64,000 nucleotides of DNA from Streptomyces sp. WZ-12 (GTDB taxonomy: Bacteria; Actinomycetota; Actinomycetes; Streptomycetales; Streptomycetaceae). Position numbers and translations under genes: made by a program. The notes below the pieces were generated by a model. It had not been told where the DNA came from. It saw only the letters and a program-made list of their open reading frames with translations, and did not search any database. The DNA lies in the NCBI RefSeq assembly GCF_028898845.1, contig NZ_CP118574.1, forward strand, positions 5,305,001 to 5,369,000, given 5' to 3'. Shown piece after piece: positions 23,551 through 31,027 of this stretch (its first letter is position 1; the number at the start of each line of letters is the position of its first letter).

Positions 23551-24936
23551 GTGGACACACTCCTTCCGGGCGCGCCCGATCGCGTCCTGCCGGACTCCTG
23601 GCTCGGCCAGCCGGCCGCCCAGCAGCCGGCCTGGCCGGATCCGGTCGCCCTCCATGCTGTGACGGAGCAGCTCGCCTCTTTACCACCCCTGGTCCTGTGG
23701 GGCGAATGCGCCCGGCTTCACGACCGCCTTGCCGCCGTGGCGCGGGGAGAGGCCTTTCTCCTGCAGGGCGGCGACTGCGCCGAGACCTTCAGCGGGGCGA
23801 GCGCCGACGCCGTCAGCAGCAAGCTGAACACCATGCTCCAGATGTCCGCCGTCCTCACCTACGCCGCCGCCGTACCGGTCGTGAACGTGGGCCGCCTCGC
23901 CGGGCAATACGCCAAGCCCCGCTCAAAGTCGACTGAGACTCGCGACGGTCTCACCCTGCCGGTGTACAGGGGCGACGCAGTCAACGGCTTCCCCTTCGCC
24001 GCCGATGCCCGTATCCCGGACCCGACGCGGCTGCTGCGCGTATACCAGGCGTCCTCCAACACTCTCAATCTTGTACGGGCGTTCATGGCAGGCGGATACG
24101 CCGACTTCGGCCAGGTTCACGAGTGGAACCGGGACTTCGTCGAGGGATCTCCGCTCAAGACTCAGTATGAGCGGCTGGCCGACCGCATCGACCACACCCT
24201 CGACTTCATGCGCGCCACCGGGGCACGGCCCGAGGACTTCGACCGACCGGAGTTCTTCGTCTCCCACGAAGGACTTCTGCTGGATTACGAATCGGCTCTG
24301 ACTCGCCGGGACGCGCTGACGGGGGTCGCCTATGCAGCTTCCGGCCACATGCTGTGGATCGGTGAGCGGACCCGCGCCCTCGACGGCGCCCACATCGAGT
24401 TCTTCTCCCATATCGCTAACCCGATCGGCGTCAAGCTCGGCCCGGCCACGACGGCTGATACCGCACTGCGTCTCGTCGACCGCCTCGACCCCAAGCGGGT
24501 CCCCGGGCGGCTCACGTTCATTACCCGGATGGGCTGTGAGAAGGTTCGCGACGTGCTTCCTTCCCTCGTGGGAAAGGTCACTGCTTCCGGTGCTCAGGTC
24601 GCCTGGATCTGCGATCCCATGCACGGCAATACCATCGAGGCTCCCTCTGGTCACAAGACTCGCCGCTTCGACGACGTCCTTGACGAGGTCAGCGGCTTTT
24701 TTGAGGTCCATCGCGAACTCGGCACCCACGCCGGCGGCATCCACGTGGAGCTGACCGGAGATGATGTCACCGAATGCGTCGGTGGCGGACACGAGATCAA
24801 CTTCGTGGACCTGGCTTCCCGGTACGAGTCAACCTGCGACCCGCGCCTGAACCGTCGCCAGTCCCTCGATCTCGCCTTCCTGGTAGCGGAGTTCCTGCTG
24901 GATACCGCCCGACGACGGCGGGGAAGCACCGTATAA
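23551..24936 (+). CDS. 3-deoxy-7-phosphoheptulonate (DAHP) synthase, class II
   Basis: The first enzyme of the shikimate pathway, joining phosphoenolpyruvate and erythrose-4-phosphate. The 461-aa plant-type (class II) sequence shows LLQGGDCAETF, GRLAGQYAKPRSK, TRMGCEKVRDVLP, WICDPMHGNT and GGIHVELTGDDVTEC. GTG 23551 is chosen because AGGAG lies 5-6 nt upstream. Codon 44 (23680-23682) is TTA. Extra class II DAHP synthases are common in clusters that draw on chorismate; here it fits the chorismate-lyase-like gene. It is probably a second copy beside a housekeeping one. Confidence 0.93.
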   Translation: MDTLLPGAPDRVLPDSWLGQPAAQQPAWPDPVALHAVTEQLASLPPLVLWGECARLHDRLAAVARGEAFLLQGGDCAETFSGASADAVSSKLNTMLQMSAVLTYAAAVPVVNVGRLAGQYAKPRSKSTETRDGLTLPVYRGDAVNGFPFAADARIPDPTRLLRVYQASSNTLNLVRAFMAGGYADFGQVHEWNRDFVEGSPLKTQYERLADRIDHTLDFMRATGARPEDFDRPEFFVSHEGLLLDYESALTRRDALTGVAYAASGHMLWIGERTRALDGAHIEFFSHIANPIGVKLGPATTADTALRLVDRLDPKRVPGRLTFITRMGCEKVRDVLPSLVGKVTASGAQVAWICDPMHGNTIEAPSGHKTRRFDDVLDEVSGFFEVHRELGTHAGGIHVELTGDDVTECVGGGHEINFVDLASRYESTCDPRLNRRQSLDLAFLVAEFLLDTARRRRGSTV

Positions 24937-25166
24937 GATCAGCTCAGCGCATTCTGTCGGTTAGCCATCGCCAGCGTGGCCTCCATCGCGACGGGGAACA
25001 AGCCGGTGCGGGCACAGGCTCAGGCAGGCTCGGCGCAGCGCGTCCGTATCGACCAGGCAGGCGTTGGTAGCGGTGCAGTGCGTGTGCGGTGCATCCATGT
25101 GGGAAATTTGGCCCAGGTTGTTGGGAAGCCCCAAGTGAGCGTCTTCCGTAGCCGCAGGTCAGCCCC

Positions 25167-25193
25167 ACCCACGAACGGCCCACTGCAACAGGG
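25167..25193. other. attR: inverted arm plus 14-bp direct repeat
   Basis: ACCCACGAACGG (25167-25178) is the inverse of the left arm CCGTTCGCGGGT with one mismatch. After one C it is followed by CCACTGCAACAGGG (25180-25193), identical to the copy at the end of tRNA-Ala. The 230 bp before it, after the DAHP synthase gene, hold nothing I recognise. The tRNA T-arm is not duplicated here, so the shared core is limited to the 14 bp. Confidence 0.7.
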
Positions 25194-25226
25194 AAGCCCC
25201 CACCGGGAGATCGGTGGGGGCTTTTG
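25194..25226 (+). terminator. Hairpin terminator, probably the original tRNA-Ala terminator
   Basis: AAGCCCCCACCG and CGGTGGGGGCTT form a perfect 12-bp stem with a 6-nt loop, followed by TT. It begins one base after the attR repeat. In the empty site it would lie 12 bp after the tRNA, the usual position for a tRNA terminator. Confidence 0.8.
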
Positions 25227-25255
25227 CGTTTGTGGGGTGTTGAGGGGGGGTGAGG

Positions 25256-26518
25256 TCAGGGGGCTAAGTGGTGGGTGAGGGTGTGGAGGGCGGTGGTGGG
25301 GCCGTCTTCGGTGGTGAGGTGGTGGGCGGCGGATTGGGCGCGGGTGCGGAGGGCCGGGGTGGTGGTGGCCTGGGTGAGGGCGGTGGCGAGGCGGGTGACG
25401 GCGTCGTCGAGGGGGAGTTTTTCGGTGAGGGTGGTGAAGGGGAGCGCGGGGGTGGCGGCTCCCAGGGAGGCGAGGCGGGCGGCCCAGAAGGGCTGGTCGC
25501 CGGTGAACGGGACGGGGACGGAGGGGATGCCGGCGCGGAGGGCCGCGGCGGCGGTGCCGGCGCCGCAGTGGTGGACGGCGGCGGCGAGGCGGGGGAAGAG
25601 GAGGGCGTGGGGGACGGGGGTGGAGAGGGTGAGGATGTCGTCGGAGGGGGAGGGGGCGGTGAGGTTGGCGTTGCCGGCCAGGAGGATGCCGCGGGTGCCG
25701 GCGCGGCGGAGGGCGCGGACGGCGAGGGTGCTGAGGCGTTCGGCGTCGGTGGTGGACATGGAGCCGAAGCCGATGGCGATCGGGGGTGGGCCGGAGGTGA
25801 GGAAGTCGTCGAGTTCGGTGGGGAGTTGGGCGTCGGGGGCGAGGTGGGGCCACCAGTGGCCGGTGAGGGTCAGGCCGGGGCGCCAGTCGGCGGGGCGGGG
25901 GACGAGGAGTTCGCTGAAGCCGTGCAGGACCGGCCAGTTGGCGGCCTCGGCGCGGCGGCGGGTTGCGCGCGGGGTGGCCGGGGGCAGGTCCAGGCGGGTG
26001 CGGAGGGCGCGGACGGCGTCGGCGTGGAGGCGGTCGACGACGCGGAGGGAGAGGTGGCCGGCGGCGCGGTTGCCCCAGCCGCCGAGCGAGCGGCCGCCGC
26101 CGACGACGGGGGCGAACGCGCGGGTGGGCGCGGTGGGTTGGAGGTAGGCGCCGACGGAGGGGATGTCGAGGGCCTCGGCGAGGTGCCAGCCGAGCGGGGC
26201 GGTGGTGGTGGACAGCAGGAGCAGTTCGGTGTCGGGGGTGGCGGCGTCGGCCATGCCGTTGCCGAGCTGCTCGATGAAGGCGGCGGCCCGGCGCAGCAGG
26301 GCGCGGCGGGTGGTGGGGGTGGCGGCGTCCGCGGGGTCGGTGGCGCGCGGGTCGGCGGGGAGGGGGCGGAAGGTGAGGCCGGCGGCGCGGATGAGTGGGG
26401 CGTAGGTGTCGTGGGTGGCGACGGTGACGTCGTGGCCGGCGGTGCGCAGGCGGGCGCCGAGGCCGGTGTACGGGGCGATGTCGCCGAGCGAACCGGCGGC
26501 GGTGAGCAGGATGTTCAT
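25256..26518 (-). CDS. GT1-family (macrolide/flavonoid-type) glycosyltransferase
   Basis: A 420-aa GT-B enzyme. The N-terminus MNILLTAAGSLGDIAPYTGL is the GT1 acceptor-domain opening. The donor motif is HHCGAGTAAAALRAGIPSV with the later PFTGDQPFWAARLASLG. Closest in style are streptomycete macrolide-inactivating and natural-product glycosyltransferases. It lies outside the island, 12 bp downstream of a TipA-like MerR gene and co-transcribed with it. A role in inactivating an antibiotic sensed by that regulator is likely but inferred. Confidence 0.85.
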   Translation of the reverse strand: MNILLTAAGSLGDIAPYTGLGARLRTAGHDVTVATHDTYAPLIRAAGLTFRPLPADPRATDPADAATPTTRRALLRRAAAFIEQLGNGMADAATPDTELLLLSTTTAPLGWHLAEALDIPSVGAYLQPTAPTRAFAPVVGGGRSLGGWGNRAAGHLSLRVVDRLHADAVRALRTRLDLPPATPRATRRRAEAANWPVLHGFSELLVPRPADWRPGLTLTGHWWPHLAPDAQLPTELDDFLTSGPPPIAIGFGSMSTTDAERLSTLAVRALRRAGTRGILLAGNANLTAPSPSDDILTLSTPVPHALLFPRLAAAVHHCGAGTAAAALRAGIPSVPVPFTGDQPFWAARLASLGAATPALPFTTLTEKLPLDDAVTRLATALTQATTTPALRTRAQSAAHHLTTEDGPTTALHTLTHHLAP

Positions 26519-26530
26519 GGCGGCCTCCGG

Positions 26531-27322
26531 TCAGGGGGCGGTGGGGTCGGGGGGTGACTGGCGGACGGCGTTGGCGTGCACCGCGGTGCGCACGTACGGG
26601 GCGAGGCCCGGGCGTTGTTCGGTGGGCGGGACGAGCAGGGTGAAGGCGCGGGGGTCGGCGGCGAAGTCGTCGGCGATCCGGGCGTGCATGTCGGTGGGGC
26701 AGGGGGTGAACCAGCGGATCAGGTGCTGGCGGTGCTCCTCGGCGAGGTCCATCGCCCGCTCGCCGTCGGCCGGTTCGCCGGCGTCGTGGGCGGCGAGCAG
26801 GCGGGCCCGCCAGTCGGCGGCCTCGGCCATGATCCGCGCCCAGTCGGCCTTGGAGTGCGTCGCGGCCCGGGCCATCGAGGTCCGGTAGCCCTCGCTGTGC
26901 CGCCACTTGCGCTCGGCCTCGGTGGCGTAGGTCAGGTCGAAGGCGATCTCGCCGAAGACCTCGAAGCGCTCCTGCGGGGTGAGCCGGACGCCGGTCTGTT
27001 GGACCTCCATGGCCTGCTCGGCGACCTCGACCAGGCGCCGGAGCCGGGCGATCTCCCCGGTGAGCCGGCGGTGCCGGGCGCGGAGCTGGTCGAGGGCGTT
27101 GGCCTGGGGGTCCTGGAGGATCGTGGCGATCTCGTCGAGCGGGAAGCCGAGCTCCCGGTAGAAGAGGATCTGTTGGAGCCGGGCGAGGTCGGCGTCGCTG
27201 TAGAGGCGGTAGCCGGCGGGGCTGCGGTCGCTGGGGCGGAGCAGGCCGGTGCGGTCGTAGTGGTGCAGGGTGCGGACGGTGACCCCGGCGACGGCGGAGA
27301 CCTGGCCTACCGGGTATCCCAT
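26531..27322 (-). CDS. MerR-family regulator with TipAS-type ligand domain
   Basis: A 263-aa protein. Residues 1-70 are a MerR DNA-binding domain (YPVGQVSAVAGVTVRTLHHY then DRTGLLRPSDRSPAGYRLYS), followed by a dimerisation helix (LRARHRRLTGEIARLRRLVE). The C-terminal 120 residues (WRHSEGYRTSMARAATHSKA, EEHRQHLIRWFTPCPTDMHA) match the TipAS antibiotic-recognition domain. ATG 27322 has AAAGG upstream. It probably activates its own operon with the glycosyltransferase when it binds a drug. Confidence 0.88.
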   Translation of the reverse strand: MGYPVGQVSAVAGVTVRTLHHYDRTGLLRPSDRSPAGYRLYSDADLARLQQILFYRELGFPLDEIATILQDPQANALDQLRARHRRLTGEIARLRRLVEVAEQAMEVQQTGVRLTPQERFEVFGEIAFDLTYATEAERKWRHSEGYRTSMARAATHSKADWARIMAEAADWRARLLAAHDAGEPADGERAMDLAEEHRQHLIRWFTPCPTDMHARIADDFAADPRAFTLLVPPTEQRPGLAPYVRTAVHANAVRQSPPDPTAP

Positions 27323-27602
27323 GGGGGCGCCTTTCGTGCGGGTGATGGCGCCGCGCGGCCGTCGGCGGCCGGTCGCGGTGCGGTGTCGATCAAGGGTGCG
27401 GCCTGACGTTGCGTGAGGGTCAAGGGAGGGGTAGGGGGAGGGTTGGGGCGGAGGAGACGATCGGGGCGTCGGTTCGAGGGGAGCGCCGTTACATTTGTCG
27501 GGAAACAGGTATTCGCTCTTGTGTGCGCACGGCGGTACGTCCCTGTGCACGCAGGGTGCACCTGGTGCGCAGCCCCAGCCCGTCCGTCCGCCCGAGGAAT
27601 CC

Positions 27603-28067
27603 GTGAGACCAGCGACCGCCACCGCCAAGGCCGCCGGTGCCGTGCTGCTCACCGGGCTGCTCGCCGCCGCGCTCGCGGGGTGCGGCGGGCCCCGGCCGCT
27701 GCTGCGGGACGAGGGGCCGGCGGTCGCGCCGTCCGCGCGGATCGGACCGGTCTACGCGGCGGACACGCTGGGGCGCCCGTTGCAGCGCCCGGACGCGCTC
27801 CCGTTGGGGGACTCCGCGCGCCTGACCGGGCTGCGCTGGGAGTCCTGGGGCGGCCCGACCGCGGTGGCCTCCGGCGGACTGAGCGGGAACTGGTGCGCCC
27901 CGCAGTGCACCCGCGAGCCGTATCGGGTCAAGGTGACGCTGAGCGGCCTCCAGCGGCTGCCGGGGTTCGCGTACTACTCCAGCGCCGGGGTGGTCTCGCC
28001 CGAGCTCCACGGCGCGAAGGCCGCAGAGCTGGGACGGGTGAGCCTGCACCTGCCCGACGTCGAGTAG
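27603..28067 (+). CDS. Putative secreted lipoprotein
   Basis: A 154-aa protein with a lipoprotein signal: a positive N-terminus, hydrophobic stretch AAGAVLLTGLLAAALAGCG and lipobox LAGC. The mature part has two more Cys residues (NWCAPQC) and no domain I know. The start is GTG 27603, with GAGGA before it. It is 68 bp upstream of a histidine kinase and probably co-transcribed; a sensory accessory role at the membrane is inference. Confidence 0.7.
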   Translation: MRPATATAKAAGAVLLTGLLAAALAGCGGPRPLLRDEGPAVAPSARIGPVYAADTLGRPLQRPDALPLGDSARLTGLRWESWGGPTAVASGGLSGNWCAPQCTREPYRVKVTLSGLQRLPGFAYYSSAGVVSPELHGAKAAELGRVSLHLPDVE

Positions 28068-28135
28068 CGCGGCGTCCGGGAGGCCGCGGGCGCGGGGACG
28101 CGCCGGGGGCCGAGAGGAACGGAAGAAGGGAACGG

Positions 28136-29452
28136 ATGGGGCTGCGCGCCAAGATCGGCATCGCGATCTCCGCCACTGCGGCGGTGGTCGCGGTCCTCGT
28201 CGGCGTGCTCGTCCACCACCACACCGTCAACGCGCAGCTCGACCTGTCCGGGCACACCCTCGACAGCCGGCTGCAGACCACCGCCCAGGACCGGGCCGCC
28301 GGGATTGACACCGGGCGGGGGTTGATCAACCCCCCTGACCTGCCGCGTCCGCTGAAGGCACTGGCCGAGGGCGGCCGGCGGGGCGTCTACCTGGACCTCA
28401 GCGGCCGGACGCCGTACCTGTGGGCGGCCACCAGGCTGGGCCCGGACATCGTCGCGCTCAAGCGCCCCTACGACCGGGAGCAGCAGACCGTCGAGGCGCT
28501 GGACCGGATGCTGTGGGGGGCCGGGGCGGCCGGGACCGCGCTGGGCTGCGTGGTCGGGCTGCTGGTCGCGCACCGGTTCGGGCGGCGGCTGACCGCCTCC
28601 GCCGCGACCGCCCAGCGGATCGCCGAGGGCGACCTGGGCGCGCGCCTGCCGCGCACCGGGAACGACGAGATCGCGCAGCTCACCGCGGCGGTGAACACCA
28701 TGGCCGAGGCGCTCTCCGGGCGGCTGCGGGCCGAGCGCGACGTCACCGCGAACATCGCCCACGAGCTGCGCACGCCGGTCGCCGGGCTGGTCACCGCGGC
28801 CGGGTTGCTGCCGCCGTCCCGGCCCGCCGAGATGGTCCGGGACCGGGCCGAGCGGGTGCGCGGGCTGATGGAGGACGTGCTGGAGGTGGCGCGGCTGGAC
28901 GCCCGCACCGAGGAGGCGGACCGGGAGGTGCGGCCGCTGGGGGAGTTGGCGTACCGGGCGGTCGCGGCGGCGGCCGGCCAGGGCGGCGGGTCCGGGGGCG
29001 CGGCCTCCGCGGGCGCGGGCTCCGGCGCGGCCCGGGCGGGGGCGAACGGCGGGATACGGGTGCGGGTGCTGGTCGACGGGCTGGTGGAGACCGATCCGCG
29101 GCGGGTCGAGCGGATCCTGGTCAACCTCATCAGCAATGCCCGGCGGCACGGGGCGGCGCCGGTGACCGTCGAGGTCGACGACGGGGTGATACGGGTCCGG
29201 GACACCGGGCCGGGCTTCCCGGAGTCGCTGCTGACGCACGGCCCGCAGCGGTTCCGCACCGGTGGCGGCCGCGGCGGGACGGGGCTGGGGCTCGGGCTGA
29301 CCATCGCGGCCGGTCAGGCTCGGGTGCTCGGCGCCGGGCTGGGCTTCGCCAATCCGCCCGGGGGCGGGGCGCAGGCCACCGTTGATCTGCGGGGGGCGCT
29401 GTGCCCCGACGGGGACGGGAGCGGGAGAGGGGAGAGCGGCGACGGGGTGTGA
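28136..29452 (+). CDS. Sensor histidine kinase (no adjacent response regulator)
   Basis: A 438-aa membrane kinase. TM1 is at about residues 7-26, a short extracytoplasmic loop at 27-125, TM2 at about 128-148 (WGAGAAGTALGCVVGLLVAH), then a HAMP segment (RFGRRLTASAATAQRIAEGD). The phospho-acceptor His is in NIAHELRTPVAG. The N-box is RILVNLISNARRHG and the G-boxes are VRDTGPGF and GTGLGLGLTIA. A Gly/Ala-rich insertion of about 30 residues lies between the H and N boxes. ATG 28136 has AAGGG upstream. The expected response regulator is missing on both sides. Confidence 0.9.
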   Translation: MGLRAKIGIAISATAAVVAVLVGVLVHHHTVNAQLDLSGHTLDSRLQTTAQDRAAGIDTGRGLINPPDLPRPLKALAEGGRRGVYLDLSGRTPYLWAATRLGPDIVALKRPYDREQQTVEALDRMLWGAGAAGTALGCVVGLLVAHRFGRRLTASAATAQRIAEGDLGARLPRTGNDEIAQLTAAVNTMAEALSGRLRAERDVTANIAHELRTPVAGLVTAAGLLPPSRPAEMVRDRAERVRGLMEDVLEVARLDARTEEADREVRPLGELAYRAVAAAAGQGGGSGGAASAGAGSGAARAGANGGIRVRVLVDGLVETDPRRVERILVNLISNARRHGAAPVTVEVDDGVIRVRDTGPGFPESLLTHGPQRFRTGGGRGGTGLGLGLTIAAGQARVLGAGLGFANPPGGGAQATVDLRGALCPDGDGSGRGESGDGV

Positions 29453-29460
29453 TGCCGGGA

Positions 29461-29503
29461 CCGTCCTCCTACGGGAGGGCTGGTCCCTCCCGTAGGAGGA
29501 CGG
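29461..29503. terminator. Bidirectional terminator between kinase and gntR
   Basis: CCGTCCTCCTACGGGAGGG and its exact complement form a 19-bp stem with loop CTGGT. It lies 8 bp after the kinase stop and 14 bp beyond the gntR stop on the other strand, serving both convergent genes. Confidence 0.85.
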
Positions 29504-29517
29504 CCGGCGCTCACGCC

Positions 29518-29904
29518 TTACGGGAAGCGGTCCTCCAGGACGGAGTTCAGCAGCGCCCGGACGTCCTCGCGGTCCAGGCCCTCGGCGCGGGCGCGGTCCA
29601 TCCAGGCGCGCAACTCCTCGCGCAGCACGGCGTCCGCGGCCGAGTCCGGGCGGGCCAGCGTGCGGCTGACGAAGGTGCCCAGGCCCGGCCGCGGCTCGAC
29701 CAGGCCCTCGCGCTCCAGCTCGCGGTACGCCTTGAGCGTGGTGTTGGGGTTGACCTTGGTCGTCGCGGCGACCTGCGCGGCCGTGGGCAGCCGGTCGCCC
29801 TCCACCAGGATGCCCAGCCGCAGCGCCTGTTGGACCTGCTGGACGATCTGGAGGTAGGTGGCGACGCCGCTGCGGCGGTCGATCCGGAACTCGACGGCGC
29901 TCAC
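29518..29904 (-). CDS. GntR-family regulator, YtrA subfamily
   Basis: A 128-aa protein. The winged helix GVATYLQIVQQVQQALRLGI, then VNPNTTLKAYRELEREGLV, is the GntR type. The short helical C-terminus, with no ligand-binding domain, is typical of YtrA, which controls ABC-transporter operons. The GTG start follows GGAAGGAAGG. It lies 139 bp downstream of the ABC permease gene on the same strand and probably represses the transporter. Confidence 0.85.
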   Translation of the reverse strand: MSAVEFRIDRRSGVATYLQIVQQVQQALRLGILVEGDRLPTAAQVAATTKVNPNTTLKAYRELEREGLVEPRPGLGTFVSRTLARPDSAADAVLREELRAWMDRARAEGLDREDVRALLNSVLEDRFP

Positions 29905-30043
29905 CCCCTTCCTTCCTCCGTGCACGGTGCGGTGCGATCGGCGCGTCCGGCGCGTCCGCCGGCGCCGCGCCCGTCGACCGCTTGATGATCGGGCCGCCCG
30001 CGGCGGCTGTCAAAGCGCCCGCCGCGGTGGCCCGCTCGCCCGT

Positions 30044-31027
30044 TCAGAGCGGCCGCCGGCGGGCCCGCCACACCACGAACGCCAGCACCACCGCGGTCAG
30101 CGCCAGCAGGATCCCCGCGCCGAGCCACTGCATGCCGGGCATCTGGTCGAAGGTCAGGTACTGGGTGACGTGGTTGACGATGCCCTTGTCGGCCCGGCAG
30201 GCGTCGGGGTGGGCGTCGTTGACGCAGGTGCCGAAGCCGAAGAGCCGGCCGTCGGCGGTGGCCACCCAGTCGTCCATCCGGATCACGTCGTCCGGCAGGG
30301 CAGGGGCCTCGCCGTTGACGGGGTAGGTGAGGCTGCGCAGCGTGCCCAGCTTCGGCATCAGCTTCTCGCCCCAGACGACGCTCATCACGATGGCGGCGAC
30401 CGCGGTCGCCGCCATCGCCGGCACCGTCCGCTTGATCAGCTTGCCCAGGGCGACGCCGCAGGCGGTGAGGAAGAGGGTCTCGGCGGTGAGCATCGGGCCG
30501 GTGACGTCGAACGGGCCGCTGTGCAGCCAGTCGCCCCCGACGGCCAGGGAGTGGGCGGGCGACCAGAGCCACTGGAAGACCGTCGCCAGCAGGGCGGTGC
30601 ACGCGATCACGATCGTCAGCGGCAGCGCCAGGGTGGCGGCGAGCCAGCGGCCGCGGCTGACGGACTGGGTGGTCACCAACCGGAGGGTGCCGCGCTCCAG
30701 TTCGGAGGAGATCAGCGGGGCGCCCAGGAACACGGCGACGGCCACCGGAATGAGCTGGAGGAACTGGATGTCGCCGTTGAACATCGGGCCGTAGCTGCGC
30801 AGGAAGTCATCGTTGAAGACTGCCCGGGTGGCGTTCTGGCCGCCGAGGAATTCCGTCAGCCCGATCCGCTGGTACGAGAAGAGCGCGCAGGCGGCGAGGG
30901 TGACCAGGATGCCGGTGAGCAGCGCGGCGCGGTGCCGGCGCCAGACCAGCCACAGGACGCCGCGCAGCGGGCCGGTGCGGACGCCGGGGGACGCGGCGGT
31001 TTCGAGGTGCGTGGTGGCGGTGGTCAT
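30044..31027 (-). CDS. ABC transporter permease
   Basis: A 327-aa membrane protein with about six hydrophobic segments, including AALLTGILVTLAACALFSY, LIPVAVAVFLGAPLISSELE, LPLTIVIACTALLATVFQWL and a C-terminal helix WLGAGILLALTAVVLAFVVW. The block SSELERGTLRLVTTQSVSRG is typical of ABC-2-type permeases. It overlaps the ATPase stop by 4 bp (ATGA). The substrate is unknown; YtrA-linked transporters often respond to cell-envelope stress. Confidence 0.88.
   Translation of the reverse strand: MTTATTHLETAASPGVRTGPLRGVLWLVWRRHRAALLTGILVTLAACALFSYQRIGLTEFLGGQNATRAVFNDDFLRSYGPMFNGDIQFLQLIPVAVAVFLGAPLISSELERGTLRLVTTQSVSRGRWLAATLALPLTIVIACTALLATVFQWLWSPAHSLAVGGDWLHSGPFDVTGPMLTAETLFLTACGVALGKLIKRTVPAMAATAVAAIVMSVVWGEKLMPKLGTLRSLTYPVNGEAPALPDDVIRMDDWVATADGRLFGFGTCVNDAHPDACRADKGIVNHVTQYLTFDQMPGMQWLGAGILLALTAVVLAFVVWRARRRPL

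Larger units (their letters stand above)
5528..25179. mobile_element. Putative tRNA-Ala-integrated genomic island, about 19.6 kb
   Basis: The limits are set by the two copies of the 14-bp repeat (5525-5538 and 25180-25193). It enters directly behind tRNA-Ala(CGC). At its right end the sequence resumes with a strong hairpin, as expected of the displaced tRNA terminator. Cargo includes a tyrosine-recombinase-like gene next to attL, a DDE-transposase-like gene, an XRE regulator, a decayed integrase and a natural-product cluster. Conserved core genes lie to its left. No replication or conjugation gene is visible, so it is probably mobilised by other elements or already fixed. The exact crossover point within the repeat is unknown. 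Confidence 0.65.

Noticed and set aside
25150..25193. Duplication of the whole tRNA 3' half at the right island end
   Set aside because: I looked for the T-arm sequence next to the right repeat and it is not there; only the 14-bp core and the inverted arm match.
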